A stretch of DNA of 64,000 nucleotides from Porogramme epimiltina (Eukaryota; Basidiomycota; Agaricomycetes; Polyporales; Polyporaceae). Shown in pieces: positions 35,665 to 46,669 of this stretch (the stretch's first letter is position 1; the number at the start of each line of letters is the position of its first letter). The stretch spans positions 1-64,000 of the forward strand of contig FTLJ01000444.1 of NCBI GenBank assembly GCA_900155495.1. Reading direction: 5' to 3'. The position numbers and the translations under genes are program-made. The notes beneath the pieces were generated by a model, which searched no databases, was not told where the DNA came from, and was given only the letters and a program-made list of their open reading frames with translations.

Positions 35665-38489
35665 TCACGGCTTGCTCTTCTTCCTCGGCGGCGGCGACCC
35701 CTTGTCCCTCTCACCCCCCAGCGCCATGGGCTCCATCGGCATAAAGGACAAATCCAGCTCCTCGGGATCAGTCTCCGCGCCAGCGTCGGAGCGCGCACCG
35801 ACGCTCCCACTGACGCTCTTCCTCCCAGACGCGTCGCTCTTCGCAGGCGACGCGCTGCCCTTCTCGTCCTCCCCACCAGCCTTCCCGGTGACCTCCCGCT
35901 CGCGCTTCTTCCCCTTCTTCGGGCTCTGGCTCGCAGGGTTAAACGCCGCTGGCACCGTCATGAACTTGTTGTCCTTCATCAGCGGCGCCTCGATGAGCAC
36001 CCCGCTCGCCGTCCGCGTCACGACGCGGCTCACGCTCCGCGACGGCGCGCGCGCCGGCCGCGGCCCCGCCTCCTCCTCCGCGGGCGGCGTGGCCATCGCC
36101 GCCCGCACCGGGCGCTCGTCCAGGCTGACCTCCATCTCGAGCGGGTCTTCCTCCGCAAGTCGCGCCTCGCGCTCCGTGAACGCGCGCAGCACCTCGCGGT
36201 ACCCGCGCTGCACGAGCCCGAAGAACCTGCAGCGCAGGAGGTGCGATCAGCCCGCGGAACGCCGCAGCGGGAACAGAGGGGGAGGGGAGGCTCACCGTGG
36301 GTCCCGGGTGTACACGCGCAGCATGAGCTCGCCGAACGTCGCGGGGAGGGTCACGGAGACGTCGTCCGTCTCCGCACGGATGCCCACTGCCAGGCGCGCG
36401 CGTCAGCACGGAAGATCACACCGCGCAGCGAGAGCCAGCCGCGAAACACTTACGGTCGGGGTTGTGCTTCGAATAGAACCTGATGAAGTCGAGCGGGTTC
36501 TCGTTCTTCATCCCGTGGTGCCGCTCCGTCAGGTCGATGATGACGTTCTCGGCGCCCAGCGCCGCCACATCCTCAGGGCTGACCTCGTCGAGGCCTTCCG
36601 CCTCCTCGGGTGCGAGTGCGCTGCGGTTCGCGTACAGGCGTTTGACGGCCCCCACGATCGAGTCCGGGGTGAATGCTGCCTTGATCTTCGGTTTCATGTC
36701 CCAGTGGAAGACCTTCAAGTCGACAGACTTGTACAGGTCGCGCGTGCGGATGCGGTAGAAGATCGCCTGGGCCGGTTCCAGCCTCTGAAGGTGGCGATAT
36801 GAGCACGAGTAGACCTCGAGGGTGACAACAGGGGAGCAGTACCGGGTCCTCTGACGCCTCTATCTGCTCCATGATCGCGTCGGTGAGATACAAATACTTC
36901 TTGGGGTTTTCAAGGCGGCGAGCGATATTCATAACGGGTTCGGCCAGGGTGAGGGCGTCGACAATCATGTATTCGATTGCCCTGGCTGCACGAGTGCTCT
37001 GTGAAAGTGCTGTTCGCGATGAATAACGGTGACATGCCTGCTTTGTGCGTATATATTTGCTTATGCAAGGACATCCGGGTGTGGCAGAGCTCGAAAACGT
37101 GGTGTGCGTCCTTGATGTCGTAGCAAATCTCATTTCCAACGACACGAGCTGAGTGAATGAGCCTAAAGGTAGAACTGTCAGCAGCGGACGCAAGGTGGCA
37201 GCGCGCATATACGTACCTCGTGGGGGACAGGTTGCTCTTTTGGTCGATCGCGCGCGAGTCCCGAGCGATGTAGTCGAACCTGTGTTGTATACGGTGACTA
37301 CACAGAACGTGGACGACGCCGCAGCACGCTACTCACTTGTCAACATCGAGGCCGTTGGTCTTATTGGCAACGATTTGGAAGAGGTAGGGCTTTTCGTCTG
37401 GCCTAACATGCAGCACTTTTGATGAGTCCCGTTGACACACGGTATTTATAACACAACATACCTGCACATGCTTCTGTCGCCGATGATGAGAGCCTTGATA
37501 AACTTCGCGTCGTCAACATGGAGCTCAAGACCGTTCTCCTCCAAAAGCGCGTCAAACATCATGTTGGACGCGTCTTCGTGACACCACTTCTTATCCGGAC
37601 TGGCACCCACCAGAAAGGTCAGCGAAACTATCAGGAACCTTCCCCGAATAAACTCACAAAATAGATGGGATATACATGGAATCCCAAACATGGCTCCAAG
37701 GACCGTGTCCCAGGTCATGGCAGAGACCAGCGATAGTGACACATTGCACGTCGCGTCGGGTGATCCCGAGGGAGGGCTGTGAGTCCTTCAAACGGGTTGC
37801 AAGGTTCTGCGCGAGATACGCGACTCCTGAAAGAGTCCGGATATGAATTAATAATATCCACACTACCGCAGCACACACATCCCAGAAGCCGACACGGAGA
37901 CAGCTTCCGTCAACGCTACAGAGCACCTGGACGTATATATGCTACCACGCAGTTCTCCATCCACAAATGCGTAGCTCCCCTGGAGGCCGCGCGACCCCGC
38001 CCACCACACGCCTGCGCTTCACGGACAAACAGCCGTAGCGGCGCTCCTCGCCCTCGACCCAGAACGACGAAGGACTTACCGAGGCAATGCTCAAACCGGT
38101 TGTGGCACGCGCTGGGCCACACGTAGTACGACGTGCCCAGCTGCTTGATGTTCCTCAGCCTCTGGAACTGCGGCCTAGGAGGGAAGAAGCACCCCGTCAG
38201 CGCGTAGCCGACTCGCATGCGCCCACAAAAGCCCACTGAGCACTCACGTGTCGACAATCGCGCATATAGTCCGTCCGAACGTTACTGTGCCACGCGAGAC
38301 GTCAGCGTTACGCATACAGGCACCTCCCGCAGGAGCGACGATGGGGAGGGAGGGAGGGGGGGAGTACGCACTGTAGTCGTGGACGGGGTCCTTGATGCGG
38401 CGCACGGATTTCGGGCCTTCGTACCCCGGCGGGTAGTAGTCGTCGAGCTCGAGGAGCATCCTGCGTTTCTCTGACGGAGGCGCCGCCAT
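35665..38489 (-). CDS. SAMHD1-like HD-domain dNTP triphosphohydrolase
   Basis: An HD-superfamily phosphohydrolase related to SAMHD1, which cleaves dNTPs to nucleosides and triphosphate. It starts [20 protein letters not shown] without a SAM domain. Exons give [49 protein letters not shown] (first metal histidine), [17 protein letters not shown] (the HD pair), [15 protein letters not shown] (the last metal aspartate), [20 protein letters not shown], and [20 protein letters not shown]. All four metal ligands are present, so activity is expected. A roughly 150-residue disordered, charged C-terminus ends PPPRKKSKP, a plausible nuclear localisation signal. Many introns of about 50-70 nt. Its role in fungi is likely dNTP pool control; a defence role as in animals is only a possibility. 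Confidence 0.88.
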
Positions 38490-39388
38490 TGTGCACTGCG
38501 GTAGTTATGTATGTCTCCTCAGATCCCGTGCGAGGGAGTGTGGTTGCAATGAGGCGCTGCGGGAACGAGGAAGGCGCGAAAGGAGGAAGAGAGTTCGGGC
38601 TGAATGAAGAGGTGAAGTGGCGCGGAGCAGCTCAGGACGCGTTCTGGGGTGGTGGTGGGGGAGCAGAGAGAAGAAAGGCTGGGCTGGACGTGCGGGCAGG
38701 GCTGCAGGGTCGACGGCGAGGGTGGCACTTGCAGTGGGCCACTGGCAGGACGGATCGGCGTACCAGATCTGCCCCGCCACCACTCGCGCCGGCTTCGGCC
38801 CGTCCACTCACGTCCGCGCGATTCTCCACGAGCCAAAGCACGCGTCCCCGCCATGCACGTGCGATACGGGGCCGGCTCCCCGGCGGACAGAGGACTCAGG
38901 ACGGGGGCTCGGGCGAGGCGCGTAAGAACGGAGCAGCACGTCGAGGAACGGAAGAGAGGACGCGTCGCGCCCCGTGAGCGACGTCATCATCGCCCACCCA
39001 CCGCGCCCGCGCTCACATGGCCGCCGCGGAGTTTTCCCTCGCTCGCAGCCGCTCCGCTTCCTTAGGACAAGGCACACCTCCAGCTTCATGAACAGAGCCG
39101 GCACACAGCGCTCGGCGTCCGGGAGAAAATTATGCTTGGGTGTCTGGTACGCTACATGGTATAGAACGATACAAACCGAGAGATGTGTGTATAATCATAC
39201 GGTCATGTGCAGGTCCGAAAAGAGTATGTATGGAGGGTGGGCGTCGCGGTCGTATGCATGTACGGTAGTAGTGATAGTGATAATGAAATCGAGGCGTCCG
39301 TGTCATCATGCAAAATGGGCCATCTACAAGAAGACGGGCAGGCAGAAAAAGAAAAGAACAGTCCATCCGGCGACACTCACCGGCCCCC
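38490..39388. other. Intergenic region HD-domain gene / 5-phosphatase
   Basis: About 900 bp between the HD gene start and the phosphatase stop. It should hold the HD gene promoter. The GC-rich left half has overlapping open frames on both strands with no domain character; the right half is more AT-rich, as expected of a 3' UTR. Confidence 0.45.
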
Positions 39389-42300
39389 TCAGATCAACTG
39401 CTGGTCAATGTAATACTGCCTCGCCGAGCTCAGCAGGCTCCGCTCCACGCTCTTCCACCGCTCCGCCATCTCCAGCTTCACCCGCTCCCGCGCGTCCTTC
39501 TTCACCGACTTGACCGCCATCCTGAACCCGGACGAGATCGGCCGGTGGTCCGACACGTTCGGCTCCCACCGCCTGTAAAACAGCTGCTCGACCCGCTCTG
39601 GCATCTGCGAGCGCCACAGCACGCGGTCGCACCACGCCGGCGTGCGCGCCTTCTCCGACGAGTCGAACTCGTCCGACCGCCGGTCGTACTTGTACGTCGG
39701 CGCAAAGTCCAGCGCGCCCTCGCAGAACTCGCGCAGCCGGAACGCCCGGTTGAACTTCATCTCCTTCCGCAGCTGGTCGTGGATCACCAGCTGCGGGAGT
39801 TCGCCCGCGCGGATGGCTGCTATGACTGCCTCGCGCCGCTGGTCGATGCGGTAGTTCATGTCGCCGTTCATCTGAGTAGACGATCGCGTCAGACATTGGC
39901 GAGCGTCATCTAACAGGATAGGATGAACTCACAAACACCATCTCGTGATCGAGAACCATGGAAGCGTCGCCCCCATTGATGTATGCGACGAGTTGATCAC
40001 CGCTCTCAGCCGGGAGGGTCTGGTCCTCGACGATGGCAGCAGCATCCGCATTCCGTTGCCGGACGTGGTGCTGGCCGGCAGCAAGATGGCAGTTGATGAA
40101 ACACATGGAGGTGTCGTCGACGACGAAGCGCGCGATGATGGCACCCTGCAAACACGAAATGTTCAGCTCGCCGTGCCGTCAATGTTTGGCAAGGGCGCGG
40201 CATACCTTGTTGCCGTACCTGCCTCCCATCCCCCGCTTGACGGTGGTGAGGCCAGCATGGTTCAGCTTGATGCGCTCCGTGTTCTTCACAAAGATGCACG
40301 TGAACAGCCCGACGAGGTTTTCGGTATGCACGACCGTGTACGGCGAGTCCGTCGGCATCGCCAACCTGACAGACAACACGAGCTTGTCGTACCACTTCTT
40401 GTACGCAGTTGTCACCTTCTGGCTGATCGACCCGTCCGGCGTCTTGTTCTTGCCTCCAAGCAGGACCGTCTTTGCTGCCATCTTGCGTGACTCCAGGTCG
40501 ATTATCTCCTGGATACCAAACGCGATGATGTCCGGTCGATCCATTGACTGGAGCACGTTCTGCAGGAAGTTGATGTTCTCCGTTGTGCCGTTGAGCTGGT
40601 CCGGTTTCGCCGAGTCCACGTTCCACGAGACGATGAGCGCAGTGATATTCCGGTAAGTGCAGAACTCGTTTTCCCGCTTCAGCAGTTCCTGTTCTGTAGA
40701 TGATGGTGGTGAGCAATGAGGACAAACGATACGTGCGTATAGCTCACCGATCCAGTCGATACCCAACAAACCGTCCCAGAAGCGCAGCCTCTCGTCCCGA
40801 CCCACGCTGAACACGACAAGCCGGTCCAGCTTCTCCATGCTCCATGTGTCGACAGCGACCCGTAGCACAGGCAGATTCTGGTGCGCCATCCAACAGTTCG
40901 TCACCGTCCACGGCTTCGTAGAGACGTCGAACACCGAGATCGTGCCCTTGCGTGAGCCCGCCCAGAGCTTATCATTGACGCCCTCCAGGCTCAGGATGTC
41001 CGAAGACGCGACCTTGACGACCTCGATGCACTGAGGTGGGCTGTCGCCTTCCCCGGTCGACCAGATGCTAATGTGCCCGCCTTCGTGGGAGAGGTAGACG
41101 TGGTTCGGGTGTGATGCGAGCAGTGTACCGGCGGACACAGCACCCAGATGCTCTGTGGGGAGGAGCGACCGACCGACGCTGCCGGGCGTGAAGAGGTCAT
41201 AGACGCGGACGTAAGGGCATTTGGCTGCACTGGGAGCGGTACCCCCACCAGAGGGGTCGCGAGTAGACGTCCACAGTTGACCACCGAGCAGCTTCGCGAA
41301 CTCCTGCTTCTCCGCAATGCGCACCACGCGAGGGATTTGAGTAGACAGGTCGAGGTCGGTGCCCGGAGCAGGAGTCCACACGAGTACCTTGCCGCTATCG
41401 TCCAGTGAGATCATCGACTGGCCGTGTCGGAACATATGGGTGATGGTACGTGCGTGAATAACAGGCCGTGAGGCCGTCATGGATCCAGTACGGACGTCCA
41501 CCTCCAGCAAATGACCTTCTTTCGTGCCGACCCACAAGAAGAGGCCGCGTTCAGCCTCGTTCAACGTAGGACGGAACTCAGCGCTTGTCATCTTGAAGTC
41601 TTTGAACTTCGCCCCGAAGTGCCCGTGTTTCGAATCCAGGTTCCAGATTGGCGTGTCGGACAGAGAAAGGTCGTAGATCCGGAGATGATGCCCGCTGACG
41701 ACGGCCACGGAATGTCCGGATATCGCGGCCGCTGCGGTATAGGCGGCAATGTGGATATTGAACTCTGAGTAGTTGTGGCAATCGATGATGGGGAGCCTGC
41801 GCGAGGCACGGCTGGCGTCGGGGAGGAGATCAATCTTCAGCTTCACGTCCTCATCGTCAGATTCCTCGGATTCGCTCGATGAACCGGATCCGGAAGAAAC
41901 GCGACGAGGCGGAGGGAGCTTGTCTCCCAGAGCGATCGTGCGGGTAGGGGGAGGAAGGTGACTTCCGAACTGCTTCCGCTCAGGGACGGAAGGCGATGCT
42001 TGCGGTTCGGGATCTAGCTCGTGCAAACTATGTTGCCGAAGAGGGAGAGTTGGCGGGTGTTCATCTGTTGGCGTCTGCGCGCCCCTTCGGGCGGGCAAGG
42101 GGGGCGGCGTGAGCGAAGACGTGCTTGAAGAGGCGGCGGAGAGGGTAGCAAGGTTGGTGGTCTGAACGGTGACCCCGCGACGAGGAGGGGGACGCGGAGG
42201 AGGAAGATAGGGGCGAGGAGAGGGAGGGGGAGGTTTTACGACAACATCTTGGTCGGTGGACGTATGGCTGCTGCTCGATCCTGCTGAAGAAGATCCGCTG

Positions 42301-43777
42301 TCCGAGGAAGTTTCTGGCGTGTGTTGAATGGAAATGATGGAACCATTTCTACGGGGGAGGGGAGGCGGTGCGGCGGGAGTGAGAGATTCGGAGCCGGTGT
42401 GCTGCTCACTGAACGGATCGAGGCTATCTGTCGAAGAGGTGGAAGGTAATATTGACTCGGGCGGGAATGACTGCCTCGGACGCCGTGAATAAGGGGGTTC
42501 TGGCGGTGTCTGTGCAGGAAGAGCAGCAACAGTGAGGTGGGCGTTCGGCCGAGGTGAAGGTGGTGGCGGTGGCCTGGGAAGAGAAGTGACTGTCGACATA
42601 GTGTTCCTATAGAAAGAAACCAGATGAGTACGAAGCCATGGACCAATGTATTTGCAGGAGGGGAAGCTAGTTTCACGGGTCGCGGCATCATTCCAATTCC
42701 GCACGGATATTACACCAGGGCTCTTGGGCTATAAGCGGGCTGAATTCGAAGAAGGCGGCCGGCAATACAAAACGCGGAAATGAACCTGGGCTCGGGGCTG
42801 GATCGGGCGGCTTCGCGCAGATCCCTCGCGCGCTCAAAGAATACGCAGAGCCGATGCCTAGCCAGCAAGGAACACAGCTCTGGGCCCACACGCCCTGTGT
42901 GAACGTAGGCGCGGTGGCCACCTACTGAGCGTCGGACTGTCCGCGCCAAGGAAGGAGGAGCAAGGCCGCGACCGGATACGCAGGCGAGTGAGCGAGCGCT
43001 TCTCTCACGCAAGCTTCTTGAGAGGAAGCGAATCCAAAAATAGCCCTCGTGCAATACTTTGGGATTCCAACCTCGCCAAGTGGGAGGAGGGAGGGGACGC
43101 GCCCCTCCCGCAACCAATCGACGTCCCGTGTTGAGGCGCTGCGCTCGCATGCTTCCACCCCGCGTGGGCCCGCGCACCCCGTATCCAGCACGCCGCGAGG
43201 CGCGGAATGCACTGCACCATCCGGATGCGAGAGACAGAAGTGGGGAGACTCACCCAAACTGTTTAATGAGATCGTGCACGCCGCTCGACCGCTGCGCAGA
43301 CGAATCTTGGGTCGGGGGAGGCGGCGGGGGACGCCTGCTGAGCGAGGACGGCTTCGGATTGCCAGAAGGAATGTCGGCATGAAGATCATGTTCGGATGCA
43401 GTGGGGGTGTGGTCCGGGACGGGGCGCAGAAGGGGGCTCCGCCGAGGATTTGCGGGGGAGGGGGCTCTCAGCACCGGTGGTGGTGGAGGCGGCCGTTTGG
43501 CAGCGGCCTTGAGATCGGAGGAGGACGAGGACGGATTAAGGGAGCGTACGGACGAGTCTGATGGAATGCGGCCGTGATCTGGGGCGGGCGAGGCGACGAG
43601 ACGGGGACTGAGGGGAATGGGACTGGCGGAGAGGTGTGTGCCGCTCGAGGATGGCTTGGGAGAGTGAGACGGCGGGACCGACGAGTCCGCAGCGAGCCGT
43701 TCGAACCTGGAGCGCAGGCTGCTCACGGCTGGTGGCGCTGTGGTCTCGATGGCGTCCGAAGGCTGCTCAGAGGCCAT
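39389..43777 (-). CDS. WD40-like propeller plus inositol-polyphosphate 5-phosphatase
   Basis: A large phosphoinositide 5-phosphatase. Exon 1 (43777-43254) starts MASEQPSDAIETTAPPAVSS and is Pro/Ser-rich, ending DLIKQF. A 647 bp intron with a GTGAGT donor and a TTTCTTTCTATAG acceptor leads to exon 2 at 42606, in frame (GNTMSTVTSLPRP). About 270 more disordered, proline-rich residues follow. A WD40-like propeller covers about 445-795 (LPIIDCHNYSEFNIHIAAYT, GTKEGHLLEVDVRTGSM, KVLVWTPAPG, GGHISIWSTGEGD, KGTISVFDVSTKPW, DERLRFWDG). The catalytic domain follows: SWNVDSAKP, DIIAFGIQEIIDLESRK, FTCIFVKN, RYGNKV, NCHLAAGQ, GDMNYRID, TPAWCDRVLWRS and VSDHRPISSGF, all key motifs of the Mg-dependent 5-phosphatase fold. 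It resembles plant and fungal WD-5-phosphatases and should act on PI(4,5)P2 or inositol phosphates. Confidence 0.85.
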
Positions 43778-44269
43778 GACGGGCGGGGGACAGGTGCCGA
43801 CCTGGATCAGGGTGATTGATGCTCCAGGACGGGTAAGCAGGCGGCGCAGACCAAGAGCGAGAGCGAGAGAGAGAAAGAGAAAGAGGAGAGAGGAGGCGGA
43901 GGGAGAAAGAAAGAGGTGCGGGGGATGTTGAGTTGCTGGAGTGGTATGACCGCGTCCGGGACGAGAGAGCGTCCCTGTCCAGGCCCTGCGGCGTCCTCCT
44001 CCGTCACCGTGACGGTCCCCCGCCTCGTCACGATTCCCGCCCTGTGACGCTGCTGCGTCCGCCGTCACCCTCCCCGGCTCCGCCGCTCCGCCCCCGCCGC
44101 CTTCCTCTTTCGCTCGCTCATCCGCATTGTGGCATGAGAAGGGCATTATCATCATCATTCTAAGAACCTATTAGTAGCAAATTACAAGTACAGACGACAC
44201 TACGAGCGGGGGTAGGAAGAGTGGCGGTCGCGCATTAGAACAAAGGTATGCTATAGCGTGCACTATCTA
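43778..44269. other. Intergenic region 5-phosphatase / PPR gene
   Basis: 492 bp upstream of the phosphatase start, with purine/pyrimidine-biased tracts (43840-43920) typical of a fungal promoter or 5' UTR. An in-frame extension of the phosphatase to an ATG at 44158 exists but is of simple composition and probably untranslated. Confidence 0.45.
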
Positions 44270-46042
44270 CTATTTCCCTGGAATCATGCGCTCCTTCGCC
44301 TGCTTAATCGCTGCCGAGACATAAACTCCAGGCGCAACCTCCAGCCCACCCGCAGACGCCAGAATCGCCCGCTTCAGAATCCGCTCCAGAGGCGTGACGC
44401 TAAACACCCGCTTGTATCCGATGGCGTCCAACCCCAAAAACTCGCGCGGGGTCGGCATCCCGTGCGCATAGAACTCCTGCCCCGCCTCATCGTACCGCGG
44501 CGGAGCACTCATATACACCCCGTCCGCAGGCATCCCGATATCGTACCCCTCCGCCCCGACGAACGGCAGACCCAAGCTCCCCTCCGCGCCCATCCTCAGC
44601 AGACGGCACACCATCCCCGCGTCCAGCGGCACCTCGCGCCGGTGCGGCGGGAGGTCGCCGAGCCCGAGGAAGCGGAACGCCCACATCTCCTCGGGCACCT
44701 GCGCGACCGCGAGGTGCGGCAGCTGCCCGCGCACGCGCCCGAGGAGCGCGCCGATGACGAGCCGGTACGTCGCGAGCGTCAGCGCCGCGTCGAGTTGATG
44801 GCGGGTGCGCAGCGCGACGAACGCGGCGGGGTAGTCGTACGCCCCCAGGAAGACGCGCAGCGCCTTGTGCAGCACCGTGGAGTCGAGAACGGAGAGGGCG
44901 GGCGCGGACGCGGGGTCTAACTCGCCGAAATGGATTAGTTCGTTTATACGGACGTGCTGTTCTTTGCGGCAGACGAGCATGTCGCGGAAGATTTCGTGCG
45001 CGGTAGGCATGTTGTTCGGCGCCCGGATGTTGCGCGAACGGCGGGTGTGGCGAGAGTTGACGCAGGAGAGGCGGTGGAGGGCACGGAAGAGTGTCGAGAA
45101 GGTGTATGAATCCGGGACGACGGGGGGTGCTCGGCTCTCGAAGAGACGTTTGTAGATGGCGAAGACGGCGCCGTACTTCCGCCGACCGAGTTCATGAGCG
45201 AGGAGGGAGTTGAAGAAGGCGAGGTCGGGCATGAGATCCGGGTCCTCGGCTTGCATCTGCGTCAAGGCCCATTGGTAGACGTTGAAGGAGGGATTGGCCG
45301 TTCCGAGATCTCGAAGAAGAGTCGTGTAGGGGGACACAACGACGGATGGAGTAGTGGGCGGTGGTGGAGCGGTAAGATTGAGAGAGAAGCGAGCTGCACC
45401 CCTTTTGTCGCCGGCGCGGATATGCGCACGAGCGATGTAACTCGTCGTAAGGGCCGAAAGGACAGTGTCGGGTCCACGCTTGGCAATGAAGGCGTACACG
45501 ACCTTGTCGACGAATGGCAGCGGCGCCGAAAGCCCTTCGACCAGGATCTTCACGAATTCTCGCAATGCGTCCTCGGAAAAGCTCTTGTTATCCAACACGT
45601 CTGAGACGACGCTGAGGAGCTCGTCTTCAGAGGTTCCAGCCGCCATGAGTTTGGCGACAGGGAGTGCGGTGCGCAGCACGAGGGGAGGGATATATCCTTC
45701 GCCGGACATGCGGGAATAGAGCATAGCAGCCCTCATAACTTCGCCATGGCGGAGGAAAAACGCCACCGAGTGTGAGTAGAGCCGGAAGCGTTGCGTGTTT
45801 TCGAGGGCACGTTTGGCGAGCTCTTCATTAACGACTGCTTGTGCAGCGGCAGGACCTCTTTTAATGAACCTTCGGTGGAGTGATCGACGAATGTGCTCGA
45901 TCCTGTCATTCCGTGGCAAGCCGCTCGGCTCTGCAGAGGTGGTATTACAGCGCACGTTTAGAGATATCGCTTTGAAGGGAGCATGGCAGAGTGAGCGTAA
46001 TGGGCGACGGAGGAGGGAAAGTGTCGCTATGTTGGCGGTGTC
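44270..46042 (-). CDS. PPR-like protein, probably mitochondrial
   Basis: An almost intronless gene of about 590 residues. Helical-pair repeats of pentatricopeptide style are visible: MPDLAFFNSLLAHELGRRKY followed by AVFAIYKRLF and VVPDSYTFSTLFRALHRL, also FRLYSHSVAFFLRHGEVMRA and LSALTTSYIARAHIRAGDKR. It ends KQAKERMIPGK. No ATG opens the long frame. It runs upstream to an acceptor-like TTAG at 46043-46044 and there reads LSLLRRPLRSLCHAPFKAIS, Arg-rich without acidic residues, like a mitochondrial presequence. A small first exon with the ATG should lie between 46043 and about 46250, but I could not fix it. PPR proteins bind organellar RNA; the target is unknown. Confidence 0.65.
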   Translation of the reverse strand, partial: DTANIATLSLLRRPLRSLCHAPFKAISLNVRCNTTSAEPSGLPRNDRIEHIRRSLHRRFIKRGPAAAQAVVNEELAKRALENTQRFRLYSHSVAFFLRHGEVMRAAMLYSRMSGEGYIPPLVLRTALPVAKLMAAGTSEDELLSVVSDVLDNKSFSEDALREFVKILVEGLSAPLPFVDKVVYAFIAKRGPDTVLSALTTSYIARAHIRAGDKRGAARFSLNLTAPPPPTTPSVVVSPYTTLLRDLGTANPSFNVYQWALTQMQAEDPDLMPDLAFFNSLLAHELGRRKYGAVFAIYKRLFESRAPPVVPDSYTFSTLFRALHRLSCVNSRHTRRSRNIRAPNNMPTAHEIFRDMLVCRKEQHVRINELIHFGELDPASAPALSVLDSTVLHKALRVFLGAYDYPAAFVALRTRHQLDAALTLATYRLVIGALLGRVRGQLPHLAVAQVPEEMWAFRFLGLGDLPPHRREVPLDAGMVCRLLRMGAEGSLGLPFVGAEGYDIGMPADGVYMSAPPRYDEAGQEFYAHGMPTPREFLGLDAIGYKRVFSVTPLERILKRAILASAGGLEVAPGVYVSAAIKQAKERMIPGK

Positions 46043-46669
46043 CTAATAGTGCAGCGGTGGGAAGATGCGAAGACAGTTTGTTTAGACGAGTCGGCCAATG
46101 AGTGGGTGACGCGGAGGCAGCGGAAGGGAGGAGAGGGGGGGAGCGGGGAGTACGAGAAAGGGACAAGTCCGAGTCGTCGACGCGTCACGTACATAAACGT
46201 CGGGAGACGTGTTCGAGCAGTGTTCCAGCTTGTAAAATCGACGGCCCGGTGCGGGCCGCCCACGATAGACAGATATGCCTTGGCCCTTCTGTGACAATGG
46301 ACCGAACTGGGGACCCCCAGTTTCCAAGACAGTCCTGAACACTGCAGTACGAGCTGAGAGATATCCAGCTCGCTATAGTAAAGAAAGACGATCACTAAAT
46401 ACATGCATTATATCCTACACGACGTTTATTAGATAGACTACTGGTATAAGATGCGGTAACGGGATATCCGATGGCACATGCCACAGAGGTATAGCACATA
46501 CAGAACCAATACACGAATAGGAAAGAAATGGAAGGTACCGAGAGGAGACTAATATTAAGCTCGACCCAAGCAACTAGATAATGTTATGGGCGCGCCGTCG
46601 GGAGAGCAAGCACACCAGGTACTCGTAGTCTTCCCCACGTTCACGTCATGCGACGCGCGTATGTTCACC
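46043..46669. other. Intergenic region PPR gene / unrecognised gene
   Basis: About 630 bp that should hold the first exon and promoter of the PPR gene on its left and the 3' UTR of the next gene on its right. Several ATGs exist on the minus strand (for example near 46190), but no exon could be chosen with confidence. Confidence 0.35.

Noticed and set aside
43778..44158. Upstream in-frame extension of the 5-phosphatase to an ATG at 44158
   Set aside because: The extension is low-complexity (Gly-rich, then a Ser/Leu/Phe run) and fits a 5' UTR better than protein.
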